Origin: Eustoma russellianum | Lineage: Eukaryota; Streptophyta; Magnoliopsida; Gentianales; Gentianaceae | DNA length: 64,000 nucleotides | Assembly (NCBI GenBank): GCA_036186865.1 | Contig: AP025055.1 | Location: forward strand, 7,699,493-7,763,492 | Reading direction: 5' to 3' | Shown: piece after piece, positions 10,670 to 22,434 of the stretch | Position numbering within the stretch: position 1 is the stretch's first letter | Layout: each line of letters starts with the position of its first letter | Notes under the pieces: generated by a model | What the model was told of the DNA's origin: nothing | The model's input: the letters and a program-made list of their open reading frames with translations, nothing else | Databases searched by the model: none | Position numbers and translations under genes: made by a program

Positions 10670-11538
10670 CATTCTTGCGAGGAGGTGGTGTTCGCGCGAA
10701 TTGTATTCATTGTACAAGGTTTGTAAAGGGTTGGAGTTAGTATGTAACTCTATCAACCCTGTGGTAAGGTGTATTGCGTGTGTGTGATTAGTGTGAACCA
10801 AAGAAGGTGTTCCTTGAAGACTGGAGTAGGTTGTTTATAACCGAACCAGTATAAAATTCTTGGTGCCATTTACTTTCAGCATTTACTCTCTGTTACTGCA
10901 CAGTTTATTCTTTTTGTTGGCGTTGATAAAAATAGTAAACGACTTTCAAAAATCACGCAAATTTTCAGAAACATAGCCACACGTTCTAATGTTAATTTGG
11001 CACAAGTTTCAACCCTTTTGGATAAGTATAATTTGATCAAACATCAAAAGTTCTGAGACTAGTGCAGTCTGATTTTCAGACTTGCAAAGGTTGAGACTTT
11101 GATTGTAATTGACCTAGTTCCCAAAATAATTTTGCAAAACTGTTTCAACCCACTTAAATATAGTATATAATGAGTTAGGGGATAAATTTTCAGAGCATTT
11201 GGACTTACGCACAAATAGGAATAAATTTTTCAAAACCGTCTACCGTTTCTGGCAGATTCGTACAATCTGATCACCAACGATTTTTCAAGGGGTTAAAGGT
11301 TGAATTTTAATTTGAAATTTTTAGGGGACCCTCATAACATCTGAGGCTAAGGTCTCTCAAAATTTCAGAATTTTTGGAGAACTATAACCTGGTTTTGAAA
11401 AACGTTTTAAAACTGGTCCTGAAAACAGAAACTGTTTTCAGAAGTTGAGTTGTTTAGTTTTAAACAAATTTTAAAAACCACACTTTCCGCACCACCTATT
11501 CAACCCCCCTTCTAGTGGTGCCTTGCAGATCCTACAAG

Positions 11539-11550
11539 TGGTATCAGAGC
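11539..11550 (+). other. SIRE-1 primer-binding site
   Basis: TGGTATCAGAGC lies two bases after the LTR end CCTACA and matches initiator tRNA-Met. Confidence 0.95.
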
Positions 11551-11588
11551 GGGAACACTCACTTCAAAGAATCCAACGATTCAGTGAG

Positions 11589-13286
11589 ATGGCAACCACA
11601 AATCTCAAAACCGGGCAAGAAGGTATGTCGAGCCAAAGGCCTCCTCTTTTTGACGCTGAGTCGTTTATTCAGTGGAAACTAAGAATGAAGCTTTTTCTTA
11701 TGGCTATCGATATTAATCTTTGGTCGATAATAGAAGATGGTCCTTTTGTCCCATCTAAGTTATCCACCGTAGACGGAGTCACATTAGAAGTTGTTAAATC
11801 TAGACAAGAATATACGAGTGATGATAAAGAGAAACTTAGTATGAATGCTAGGGCTGTGCAATTGCTCCTGAACGGATTAAGTAAAAGTGAGTCTAGTTAT
11901 GTCTCAAACTGTTCGAGTGCACAAGTAATGTGGGGGATACTAGAAATGAAACACGAAGGGACGAGTCAAGTAAAAGAGTCAAAAACAAACATGCTTATGT
12001 CCACACTTGAGTCGTTTAAATTGTTGCCTAATGAGTCTATTGTTGATATGGATCTTCATTTGACTAACATCTACAACTCTCTTGAGTCTCTTGGTAAAGC
12101 TTTTACCACGCAGGAAAAGGTACAGAAAGTCTTACGAAGCCTTCCATCCGAGTGGGACCCTAAAGTGACCGCAATAGAGGAAAGCAAGGAAACTAAGTCA
12201 ATAAAGATGGAAGAATTAATCGGATCACTTAAGGTCTATGAGAATAAACTCACCATATGGAAATCGGAATCATCTAAACAAGGTAAAGCTATTGCTTTTA
12301 AATCAAATGAATACGTCTCTTCTCCTTCCGATCACGTAGATGATGGTGATTCTGAATCGGATAACAATGACCTAATTCTATTAGCTAAAGGCTTAAGAAA
12401 ATTTATGGGAAGGTCATTTAGTTTCAAAAATAAGGGCACTACAATTAAGAGAAATAAGAACAAGTCAAATGATAAAGATGTTAAATGTTATGAATGTGGC
12501 AAACTCGGACACTTATCATATGACAGCCCCAATAAAGAAAAACAAACAACTAAATACTCTGACAAGGAGCGGAACAAAAATAGACCCGTCTCAGAACCCA
12601 AGCAAAGGAAACGTGCTCTAAAGGCCTCCACCTAGAGTGATTCATCGGATTCTGAAACTGAGACCAAAGAGGAGACTGCATAAGTATGCTTTGCATCCAA
12701 AGCATCTAATGAGGTATCATCTGATTCTGATTCTGACTCTGAACCTTCTTATGATGATCTTCTTAGTCAGTATTTAGAACTGCATTAATTCACTAAGACT
12801 TTCGCTAAAGAAAAGAAACGATTAACTGAAGACAAGAAACTGTTAGAATCTTCTAACGAGAATCTTGTCGCTCAATTAAGCGATTCAAAGAAAGAGTCAA
12901 CATGTGTCATTACTGCATTAAAGACAGAGATTTCATCATTGACTACTCAAAATAACGAAATGAAATATGAGATTTCAAATTTGAAATCAAGGAATATAGA
13001 TTTAGAGAAAATGATGAAACATTTTGATACGGGATCCAACGTGCTGCATCGCATTATATTATCTCAAAAGCATGACAGTGACAAAACGGGTTTGGGATAC
13101 GTTGATACTAATGAAGTATCAACCAAACCAACCAAGTTTGTTGTGTCTAAGAAATTAGACTCCCCAAAGCCTCAAGTGGCGTCTACGATGAAGCAAAAGC
13201 TGCACCTTCCCTCATCATGCCCCACTCCCTCTTCATATCATGTGAAATACAACTTTGTACCATATAGATATGAAAAAAAAGAGTAA
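11589..13286 (+). pseudogene. SIRE-1 gag (three in-frame stops)
   Basis: The start is the ATG at 11589 (MATTNLKTG), 39 bp after the primer site; the upstream part of the open frame lies in the LTR and is not used. The gag core includes FIQWKLRMKLFL, NARAVQLLLNGL and HEGTSQVKESK. The zinc knuckle reads CYECGKLGHLSYDSP, in which the last Cys of CCHC is Ser. The same frame continues through TAG at about 12633 and two later TAA stops into an acidic Ser/Asp stretch and a coiled-coil-like region (12939-13160), typical of SIRE gags. A frame change occurs near 13270. Confidence 0.9.
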
Positions 13287-14189
13287 TGCATACAAGAAAT
13301 TCATATCATCCACGCACTACGCACACACACACAAGGACATATCAAAAACGTCCTTCATTCAATGAGTATAAAGGAGTCCTTGGGCAAAGGCCCAAAGTGC
13401 ATGCACCACATGTCTACTATATCGCACCTTCATCTACATTCTTGCCATTTGATAGACCGAGAAGGATCACCCAAGTATGGGTACCGAAAGGTACTTTTAC
13501 AAAAAGGTGATTAACTAACTCGAAAGGACCCAAAGTAAAAAGGGTACCTAAATCGTCTTTGCACATTGCAGGGAGCCCACACATCGAAAGATACAACTAT
13601 TAAGTGGTTCCTTGACAGTGGATGCTCGAGACACGTGACGGGTGACCCGAGCTTGTTCACCAAATTAAAGAAGGACACAAAAGGCGGATCCGTGACCTTT
13701 GGAGACAACAACGAAGGCAAGATCATCAAAAAAGGTGCGATTGGAAATCCAAGTACTCTCCAAATCTCCAACGTCTTTTTGGTAAGAAACTTATCCTACA
13801 ATCTTCTTAGGATTTCTCAATTTGTTGACAATGGTTTTAATGTGTGTTTTACTCAGCTTTATTGCAATATAATAAATAAAAATGGAGAAACCGTTTTAAA
13901 AGGAAAACGAGGAGGTAATATTTTTACGCTTTCTATGGATGATGTGGTAGACGCTAAAGTTAAATGCTTTATGTCAAATGAACCCAATGTGAATTTATGG
14001 CATAAACGTTTAGGACACATTGGTATCTCCACACTAGAAAAACTTCAACGAAAGAACCCAGTGCGAGGATTGCCTAAGTTTGATTTAGACAACTTTCAGT
14101 TGTGTGAATCTTGCATAAAAGGCAAACAAACACGTGAGTCACTCCTAGTCTCACTAAAAGCCTTGGTGGGCGCCACTATGCATGCGTGA
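13287..14189 (+). pseudogene. SIRE-1 protease and pre-integrase region (disrupted)
   Basis: A Pro/His-rich linker (13287-13510, different frame) leads to the aspartic protease WFLDSGCSRHVTGDPSLF at about 13600-13660. The GAG-pre-integrase block LWHKRLGHIGISTLEKLQ and the zinc-binding Cys pair CESCIKGKQ follow. After KGKQTRES the expected stretch with the first catalytic Asp of integrase is missing or scrambled, and the frame shifts near 14150. The integrase triad is therefore incomplete. Confidence 0.88.
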
Positions 14190-15632
14190 TTGTTGATGAT
14201 TTTTCTCGTTACACTTGGACTTTATTTCTTGCACATAAGGATGATAGTGCCATTTGAGATTGCGAAATTAATCAAACAGCTTGAAAATCAATACGGTGTA
14301 AATGTGAAAAAGATAAGAAGCGATAGAGGCGGTGAGTTTAAAAACAAAGAAATGATTTCATTTTGCGAAGAAAAGGGAATTAAGCATGAGTTTTCGCCAC
14401 CTAGAACTCCACAATTAAATGGAGTAGTAGAAAGAAAGAATCGTACATTACAAGAAATCGCTAGGACTATGTTATGCGAAAATAGATTGCCTAGATTTCT
14501 GTGGGCGGAAGCCGTAAATTGTGCATGCTATATTGTAAATCGCCTATCTATAAGAAAGAAAATAAACAAGACGCCTTATGAGATTTTGAATGATCGCATG
14601 CCTAAGATTGACTATTTTCGTGTGTTTGGATGCAAATGTTTTGTTTTAAATACAAAAGATAATTTAGACAAATTTGAATCCAAATCAATTGAGTGCATTT
14701 TTGTTGGATATTCTATAAATTCAAAGGCATATAGATGTTATGATCATCTCACTAGACAAATCATGGAATCTATTCATGTGAAATTCAATGAATTTGGTGA
14801 GATTGATAAAGATAAACAATATGACGATGACTTTGAATTGAAACCCGTGTTGAATGAAGATGATGGTACATTTGATATGCATGATATGAATGACACACTA
14901 GAAATGCATGATCACATAGAAATGCATGATAACATAGAAAATAATCAACCAAGATGGCATAGAGATCACCCACATGATCTCATCATAGGCGACCTCACTC
15001 ACGGTGTGCGAGCACGTAGAAGAATTACTTCAGACGAAATAAATGAATTTCATGCTATGATTTCTGAAATTGAGCCCAAAAATGTGCATGATGCTTTGAG
15101 TGATTCTTCTTGGATTGATGCCATGCATGATGAACTTAATCTATTTGTTAGAAACGATGTATGGGATTTAGTGTCACGACCACAAGATAAGACTATAATA
15201 GGCACAAAGTGGGTGTTTAGGAATAAAATGAATGAAGAAGGAAAGGTCGTTAGGAATAAAGCGAGACTTGTAGCACAAGGCTATAATCAAGAAGAAGGAA
15301 TTGACTATGATGAAACATTTGCACCCGTAGCACGTTTAGAAGCTATACGACTATTACTTGCTATTGCTTGCATGAAAGATTTCGGATTATATCAAATGAA
15401 CGTAAAAAGTGCATTCCTAAACGGATTTATACAAGAAGAAGTATACGTGAAGCAACCACCCGGTTTTGAAGATTTGAAACATCCCGATCACGTGTACAAA
15501 CTAAAGAAGGCACTATACGGCCTAAAACAAACACCGAGAGCATGGTATGATCGTTTTAGTACTTTCCTTCTAGAAAATGATTTCAAACGAGGTACTATAG
15601 ATAGTACACTATTTTTGAAACAAGATAAATAG
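14190..15632 (+). pseudogene. SIRE-1 integrase core and reverse transcriptase, N-terminal part
   Basis: The second Asp (IRSDRGGEF) and the Glu (LNGVVERKNRTL) of the DDE triad are present, followed by VFGCKCFVLN and an acidic His/Asp/Met-rich linker (14780-14960) with GARTR-like RARRR (about 15010). The copia RT begins at WIDAMHDELNLF and continues through GTKWVFRNKMNEEG and KARLVAQGYNQ to YGLKQTPRAWYDRF. A TAG at 15630 ends the frame; the same frame continues beyond it into the YVDD box. Confidence 0.9.
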
Positions 15633-16576
15633 GATTTACTTATTATCCAAATCTACGTTGATGACATTATTTTCGGTTCTACCTCACATAGACTTGTTGA
15701 AGATTTTGAAAATTGCATAAAATTTGAATTTGAAATGTCTATGGTTGGTGAACTTAATTATTTTATTGGCTTGCAGATTAAGCAAACGAGTAAAAGGATT
15801 CACATAAGTCAAGCAAAATATGTCAATGACATGATTAAAAAGTTTAACTTTGAAAATTTGAAACCATCCCCCACCCCTATGAGTGTCACTACTAAATTGG
15901 ACAAAGACGAACATGGTAAAGACTTTGATAATGGCATGTATCGATCTATGATAGGTTCTTTGCTATATTTAACTGCTAGTAGGCCTGATATCATGTTCAG
16001 TGTATGCATATGTGCACGATTTCAGACTCAACCTAAGGTGTCTCACTATAATGCGGTAAAAAGAATATTCCGTTATATTAAGCACACGCCCACCTTAGGA
16101 ATTTTGTACGATAAGGATTCCACATTTGACTTACATGCTTATACTGATACAAATTATGGTGGCTGCAAAATAGATAGAAAGAGCACGAGTGGAACTTGCC
16201 AATTTATAGGAAACTCACTCATTTTGCTTTGTCCACTACTGAGGCTGAGTACATGGCACTTAGCCTTTGTTGCACACAGTTGTTGTGGATAAAACAACAA
16301 CTTTCGGACTTTGGAATTACCGTAAATAGAATTCCTATATATTGTGGCAGTATGAGTGCCATTAATTTGTCTAAGAATCCCGTGTTACACTCTAAGGCTA
16401 AGCATATAGAAGTACGCTATCACTTTCTTCGTGATCATGTAAACAATGGTGATATCGTCATAGATCACGTACGCACAGAAGCACAAGTAGCGGATATCTT
16501 TACAAAAGCCTTAAATCAAGCCACATTTGAATCTCTTCGTTCTAAATTAGGCATGATTTCGGTTAATATGATTTGA
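15633..16576 (+). pseudogene. SIRE-1 RT catalytic box and RNase H
   Basis: YVDDIIFGS at about 15655 is the intact polymerase active site. The RT connection follows with YFIGLQIKQ and LLYLTASRPDIMF. RNase H begins with AYTDTNYGGCKIDRKSTSGTCQF. A small deletion and frameshift near 16220 remove the usual segment before TEAEYMAL, and the frame then runs to IPIYCGSMSAINLSKNP, KHIEVRYHFLRD and ADIFTKAL. Translation ends at 16576. Confidence 0.9.
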
Positions 16577-16818
16577 TTTGACGTGATTTGATTTTCTTAT
16601 TTACAGGAATCTTTTGATTTACTTTCCAAAATAAAGGGGGAGAGAAAGCATGATTTAAGGGGGAGAGACACACTAATTGATACTGATTGCATAAATCAAG
16701 GGGGAGCCGGATTTGAAATTTGAATTTCAAATTTCAAATTTATGCATGTTTGAAGGGAGAGCGATAGTATTTAAATCATGTGCATAAGTTATTTTGAAAA
16801 TCATCAAAAGGGGGAGAT
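16577..16818 (+). other. SIRE-1 3' region with repeated polypurine tracts
   Basis: Five tracts resembling the polypurine primer occur in 190 bp: AAAGGGGGAGAG (about 16634), AAGGGGGAGAGA (16658), AAGGGGGAGCC (16700), AAGGGAGAGCG (16754) and AAAAGGGGGAGAT (16807-16818, next to the LTR). Only the last is placed to prime at the LTR edge. Repeated tracts are a known trait of the SIRE lineage. Confidence 0.85.
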
Positions 16819-19800
16819 TGTAGAGAAAAGGGGGTTTGAGTGATTTCAAAATATGTGATTTAAATGCATGACATACACAAAAACAATCATGATATATACA
16901 TGTATGCATGATACGTTGCTTACTACTTGCCTTATTTAGCTTGTATATAATGTTGCCGTACTAACAAGCCATGAAGCGTTAAAACTTACATCATATGGCA
17001 AACATTTGTTGTGTTTATACTATTTTCAGGTGCCACCATTAATGAACTAAACTAGTTCATTAAGTGATGTACTTAGTTTATTAAACTAAGTAGTTCATTA
17101 AAAGAAGCTACATTTGGAAAAGGCACAAAGGCAACAAGGATAAGGAAGGAAAGTTTTCTCCTCCTCCCCTCATTAATATATACACGCCACACACACATAT
17201 ATGTACATATATTTTCAGTTTTTTTTAAAAAATCACATACACATGTATTCTAATGTACTACCGACACGTTATATATTTTACGTACGTACGTTAACGTCAC
17301 ACCACTATACTTAACTCATATTTATGAGTATATTCAGGTCTTATATCATATGATATAAGTCATGGTGATGACAAATTAAATACGACACGTTAAAAGGTTC
17401 TAAACCAAAAATTGTCGTATCGGGCGAATATCGAAACTTCGCCAACGTGTCACGTACTTGCCATAAATAGATGGCCAGCCCCTAAATCTCAAAAATCATC
17501 AAAAATTTCGTGGGTTTGAGAATATTTTCAGCCAAAAATACGTTCCATGTTGGCACACACAAATCACCCCACACTAAAGCCAAAATATGAAGATTCCAAT
17601 TTTAATTTTGTCACATGTTAATGGCGTCACTTTAGACCAGCAAAGTGCTGAGATTTAAAGTATATATTATATATTATGTGTAACATAATATATATAACAT
17701 GTGCAAAAAGTTGGAATTTAATTGGAGAAAAATCGGGTAATCGATAAACATCAAAAATTCGGTTTTCTACGTACACAACACATAGAATATTTTTGGCGCA
17801 TCATACGACACATATCTAGACACTTTTTACATATTTCATACATCTTAAAGTGTTCTAAAAAATTAAATTAAGGGCTGATTGGAATATAACATGTGTGTAT
17901 TATTAAATGTGCACTATTTTACAAAGTTAGCAAAAATAAATTTCAGCACACGCGTATACATTATCCAACGCCCCTACAGCTGAGATGGAGCTTATGTGGA
18001 GCCTTGTTTGCATATTGATTGGTCAAGAATCAATCATGCAATGTTGGTGAATTAAAGAAAGGAGCTACAAATGGTAAGGTTTCAAACTTTGTTACATTTA
18101 AAGCACATGCTGAAAATTTCAGCATGTTGAAATAGGCTGGCCGATTTTTGTAGTTTAATGAGACATATTTTATCATCTTGAATTATGTGATTGATTGGAA
18201 GAAGAAATAGAAGCAATTTGAATATTTTTCAAAGTCATAAAGAGTGATATTTTATATATCACACATGCTGAAATTTTTCAACATGTGTGTGATATGTCTT
18301 GGCCGAATGTAAGGTCATAAGGGTGTCCAAATTCATTTTCAATTTGATAAGGATATTTGCTATCAATTAATGATTTATTTTAAAAATAAAAATCAAGAGA
18401 AATGGTAGTATTTTGAACTTTACCTCCATGAATTACATGCTGAAAATTCAGCATGGTAAACACTCATTATGGCCGATTTTTTGCCTTGGTAAGGAAGAAT
18501 TTTGTCTTGCAAAATTTATGTGATAATCTTGTGTATTATGGAAATTATCCTATGTTGATTTTGGCACATGTTTTTGAGTGATATATTTAGATTTTTCCAA
18601 GTCATCAATGATGACAACATCCAACCTATCATGAAGTGCCAAGTAAGCAAAGCTTAAATGATCATCCAATGAGAAGGTGACAAGTAAGCAAGACCATGTC
18701 ACAATGATGTCTTACATTCTCCCAAGGACTTAGAAGATAATTTTCAAGAGAGGAAGGATACCAAAGGGGGACGGCTGCAAGGCTTAAAAGGAAAGAAGAT
18801 GAGCAAAAACAAGACAAGCACAAGTATTGCAAAATCAAAGTGATCAAACGCCTAGCTCTTCCTCTTCTACATTCTCTTTCTTTCTTCTTGAAAGCCTATT
18901 GTATTCATATTTTTTAATCTTGAATAGGCTTGATATAGACCACCACATATTCCATATCTTTGTAAAAGATTGGTCAAGATGTGATCAATCTTCATTCTTG
19001 CGAGGTGGTGGTGTTTGTGCGAATTGTATTCATCGTACAAGGTTTGTAAAGGGTTGGAGTTAGTGTGTAACTCTATCAACCCTGTGGTAAGGTGTATTGC
19101 GTGTGTGTGATTAGTGTGAACCAAGAAAGGTGTTCCTTGAAGACTGGAGTAGGTTGTTTATAACCGAACCAGTATAAAATTCTTGGTGCCATTTACTTTC
19201 AGCATTTACTCTCTGTTACTGCACAGTTTATTCTTTTTGTTGGCGTTCATAAAAATAGTAAACGACTTCAAAAATCACGAAAATTTCCAGAAACATAGCC
19301 ACGCGTTCTAGGTTTAATTTGGCACAAGTTTCAACCCTTTTGGATAAGTATAAGTTGATCAAACATCAAAAGTTCTGAGACTAGTGCAGTCTGATTTTCA
19401 GACTTGCAAAGGTTGAGACATTGATTGTAATTGACCTACTTTCCAAAATAATTTTGTAAAAATGTTTCAACCCACTTAAATATAGTATATAAGGAGTTAG
19501 TGGTTAAATTTTCAGAGCATTTGGACTTACACACAAATAGGAATAAATTTTTCAAAACCGTCTACCGCTTCTGGCAGATTCGCGCAATCTGATCACCAAC
19601 GGTTTTTGAAGGGGTTAAAGGTTGAATTTTAATTTGAAATTTTTAGGGGACCCTCATAACATCCGTGGCTAAGTTCTCTCAAAATTTCAGAATTTTTGGA
19701 GACCTATAACCGGGTTTTAAAAAACGTTTTAAAACTGGTCCTGAAAACAGAAACTGTTTTCAGAAGTTGAGTTGTTTAGTTTTAAACAGATTTTAAAAAC

Positions 19801-19861
19801 CACACTTTCCGTACCACCTATTCAACCCCCCCTCCTCTAGTGGTGCCTTGCAGATCCTACA
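16819..19861 (+). repeat. SIRE-1 3' LTR
   Basis: It starts TGTAGAGAAAAGGGGG and ends GCAGATCCTACA. It matches the 5' LTR throughout, with scattered substitutions and small indels, and has no gap. Confidence 0.96.
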
Positions 19862-19866
19862 AAAAG
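19862..19866. repeat. SIRE-1 target site duplication, right
   Basis: AAAAG is identical to 8432-8436. Confidence 0.95.
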
Positions 19867-19964
19867 ATGGTGGTGGTTATGGCATATTATCTTTTTTTTT
19901 CTTTTTTTTACATCTACATGTGTAACATAATTATATATGTACAATTTTTTTCCCGGCTACAACA
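19867..19964 (-). repeat. Gypsy-1 5' LTR, distal remainder
   Basis: It matches about 1170-1268 and ends CCGGCTACAACA. It is the piece displaced from 8436 by SIRE-1. Confidence 0.93.
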
Positions 19965-21852
19965 GCCATCCACCTACACAAATCTGCCTGAACTCGGTGT
20001 GCTACGCCACTTTCTGTGTCTCCATCTTTTTGTACAAATGATCCTAGGTACTTGAACTTACTTACTTTTGGGACCACTTGACCCTTGATGGTGAGTTGGC
20101 TATTCTCATCGTCGGCTGCACCTCTGAAGTCGTAGTGCAGATATTCAATCTTGGAACGACTAATCCTTAGGCCTTTTCTCTTTAAAGTATCTCGTCACTC
20201 CTCTATTCGCATACTCGGGTTATGTCTGCTTTCCGTGACTAATACAATATCGTCCGCAAAAAGCATAAACCATAGAACTGTCTCTTGGATCGACTTTGAA
20301 ACTCATCTAGGATAATTGCAAAAAGGAATGGGCTCAAAGCGGACCCTTGATGGAGGCTTACCTCCACTAAAAAGAAGTCTGTATTCCCTACAGGCGTATG
20401 AACGGTTGTTTTAGTCCTAACATACATATCCCTAATTATGTCTATATACTGCATAGGCACCCCTCTTGCATCCAGACTATCCCATATCAGTTTGCGTGGC
20501 ACACTATCATATGCTTTTTCAAGATCGATAAAAACCATATGTAGATCGCGCTTCTTCTCCCTATACTTCTCCATCAATCTCCTTAAAATGTGTATTGCTT
20601 TCGTAGTTGGCCATCCTGGCATAAAACCAAACTAGTTTACCGTAACTTGAGTTTCTCTCCTAATTCTTGTGTTAATTACTCTCTCCCATAACTTCATAGT
20701 ATGACTTAGAAATTTAATCCTCCTATAATTCCCACAATACTGCGGCGTCTCCTTTTTTCTTATATAGAGGGACCAGTACACTCCTTCTCCACTCATCTGG
20801 CATTTTTCTTGTTTTGAAAATAAGGTTAAACAGAGTAGTTAGCGATTGAACCCCTTCCTCTCCGAAACACTTCCATGCCTCAATGGGTATGTTATCCAAG
20901 CCAACTGCCTTAGCTCTTCCCATCTTCTTAAGTGCTATCTTCACTTCTCCTTGTGTAATGCTGCGACACTCACAGGTATTACATTGTCATTTTTGGATAG
21001 TGATGTATTCTCTTTCTTCGTGGTCGACTCTTACACTAATAAAAAGGTTGTGAAAGTAAGATTGCCATTGCCCCTTGATGTCTTGTTCTTTGGCTAAAAC
21101 ATTTCCATCTTCTCCTTTTGTAAACTTCATGATGCCTAGATCTTGCCTCTTTCTATCTCTAGCTTTGGCAATCTTGAATATATCATACTCTCCATTTTTT
21201 CTTCTAATCTTTCGTACATCCTTTTATAGGCTGCGTTCTTTGCCTCCATCACTTCCTTCTTCGCTTCCTTCCTAGCGATTTTGTAGTTCTCCTTAGCTCT
21301 CACTTTCTCCTCTCCCTCTGTGCAGCTTAACACCTCTCTAAATCTCTTTTGCTTGTTCCTTATTTTTCGTTGCACATTCTCGTTCCATCACCATGACTCT
21401 TTATGTACGGTTGTCTTTCTTGTTGTTACCCCAATAGTTTCTCTTGCCGCATGAGTGATGGTAGTCACCATAGCCTCCCACACATGGTTTTTGTCTGCAA
21501 CTAGTGGATCTGCTGTCGCAGAGATGACCTTGCCTCTAAATATGTTAATCTTTTTGTTTTTCAAACTTCCCCATCGAATCCTGGTTGGTAATTTTCTAAC
21601 CCTCGTGCTCAGCTTTTGGCTCAAGGCTATAACTGCAACTAGTAAATGGTGTTGCGTCACTGCTGTCTCTCCTGGTATAACCTTGCAGTCCCTCTACAAC
21701 TTTCGATCTTTACATCTCATCAGAAAATAGTCGATCTGCGTGTTACGTCCTCCGATGCTAAAAGTGATCAAATGTGATTCCTTTTTCTTAAAGAACGAGT
21801 TTATAATACCTAGGTCGTGGGCCACCGCAAGGTCTAGCAGATCCTTACCTTA
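19965..21852 (-). mobile_element. RTE-type LINE, 5'-truncated, split by Gypsy-1
   Basis: On the minus strand the right end enters midway through an apurinic-endonuclease domain (DLLDLAVAHDLGI, then TQIDYFLMR, 21660-21850). A basic linker (21136-21375) and a non-LTR reverse transcriptase follow: WRRSVLVPLYKKKGD, HMVFIDLEKAYDSVPRKL and LHQGSALSPFLFAI, then an ADD catalytic box near 20250 in another frame. The text resembles the plant RTE clade. Several frameshifts break the ORF. The 3' part is cut at 19965 by Gypsy-1, so the rest should lie left of the window. The abrupt start inside the endonuclease, joined to Copia-1 pol, fits the usual 5' truncation of LINE insertions. Confidence 0.85.
20239..20944 (-). 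pseudogene. LINE reverse transcriptase core
   Basis: Two open pieces, 20723-20944 and 20239-20622, carry the finger-palm blocks. The first has GLDNIPIEAWKCFGEEG and FRKTRKMP-like text before VLVPLYKKKGDA. The second has the FIDLEKAYDSVPR motif with the first catalytic Asp, followed by LHQGSALSPFLFAIILDEF. The ADD box lies just downstream in a shifted frame. This enzyme would reverse-transcribe its own mRNA at a nicked target. The copy is dead. Confidence 0.85.
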
Positions 21853-22434
21853 AATCTGTATGAATTAAATCCAAAGGTTCGGTGTTCCATTCTATAGAAG
21901 GAAATGGCACCTTTCCATTTCTGCTTCATCATAGATTCGACATTTTCCCTTATCAAAATTCAATTTGGGTAATAAGTGAAGATTAACCATTCGTTGTACT
22001 GACTTGTAATTAATATGTCCCAAATGAAAATGCTATAAACAAGAAGACTCAAGCATGTAAGCAGAAGAGGAAGCATTATTATTGGTCACTTCGGCCAATT
22101 CTTTCTTGGGTACAATAGTAATGACGTTTAACTTATGCCATTTTTCAAAAGAATTGCTTTATTAGATCGTAACACTAGTCTAAATCCATGCAAGACTAAA
22201 AGATCCCCAGAAACTAAATTTCTCCGGATGTCGGGGATGTGCAGCACATTCTGCAGAGTCATGTGCTTCCTGGGGTCAGCTTCAGAACAACCTTCCCCTT
22301 GCTTTCGATCTTTGATGAGGCAGAGTTCCCTATGTAAAGTTGTTCATTGTTCCCGGGCTGGTACTCCAAGAACATTTCCTTGCTGGAGCAGACTTGTCTT
22401 GTGGCGCCAGCATCCAACCACCATTCGAGCATGT
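21853..22434 (-). pseudogene. Copia-1 protease and pre-integrase fragment
   Basis: On the minus strand WWLDAGATRQVCSS (the protease, with DAG in place of DSG) is followed by LYIGNSASSKIESKGKVVLKL. Further on come GHINYKSVQRMVNLHLLPKL and a NGTPNLW stretch typical of the GAG-pre-integrase to integrase transition. The fragment stops abruptly at about 21853, where LINE sequence begins. The first residues of the apparent frame beyond 22434 belong to the inserted solo LTR. The integrase core and RT of this element are absent from the window. Confidence 0.82.

Larger units (their letters stand above)
8437..11536 (+). repeat. SIRE-1 5' LTR
   Basis: It begins TGTAGAGAAAAGGGGG and ends GCAGATCCTACA. 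It contains a hairpin cluster at 8661-8709, three CATGCTGAAA-type palindromes at 9726-10075, an AAGATTGATCA inverted repeat at 10643-10669 and a 10-N gap. Removing the gap and one copy of the duplicated 46 bp gives 3044 bp, against 3043 bp for the 3' LTR. Confidence 0.96.
8437..19861 (+). mobile_element. SIRE-1: complete SIRE/Maximus-type Ty1/copia retrotransposon
   Basis: Two LTRs of about 3.04 kb (8437-11536 including a gap artefact, and 16819-19861) enclose a single gag-pol frame. A Met-type primer site, terminal GGGGGAGA tracts and perfect 5-bp AAAAG duplications complete the structure. The gag type (HEGTSQVKESK), the protease motif WFLDSGCSRHVTGD, very long LTRs and repeated polypurine tracts point to the SIRE/Maximus lineage. 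Pol is followed by only about 240 bp before the 3' LTR, so unlike SIRE-2 it has no env-like ORF. Stops, frameshifts and a small deletion in integrase make it non-autonomous. It lies inside the upstream LTR of Gypsy-1 and is therefore younger than it. Confidence 0.96.
1..19964 (-). mobile_element. Gypsy-1: chromodomain Ty3/gypsy LTR retrotransposon, left LTR cut by the window
   Basis: The first 1.27 kb repeats from 7286 onward, and the two copies flank a minus-strand gag-protease-RT-RNase H-integrase-chromodomain order, so this is a Ty3/gypsy element read right to left. The LTR ends are TGTTGTAGCC...TCGCTACA on the minus strand. A tRNA-Met-type primer site follows the upstream LTR and a purine tract precedes the downstream one. 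The upstream LTR is interrupted by SIRE-1 (8437-19861). The element's outer right end at 19964 abuts a LINE that it split. About 1.2 kb of the downstream LTR lies outside the window, so the target duplication cannot be tested; the right-hand candidate is GCCAT at 19965-19969. The domain order and integrase tail fit the chromovirus group, probably Tekay/Del. Stops and frameshifts make this copy non-autonomous. Confidence 0.9.
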
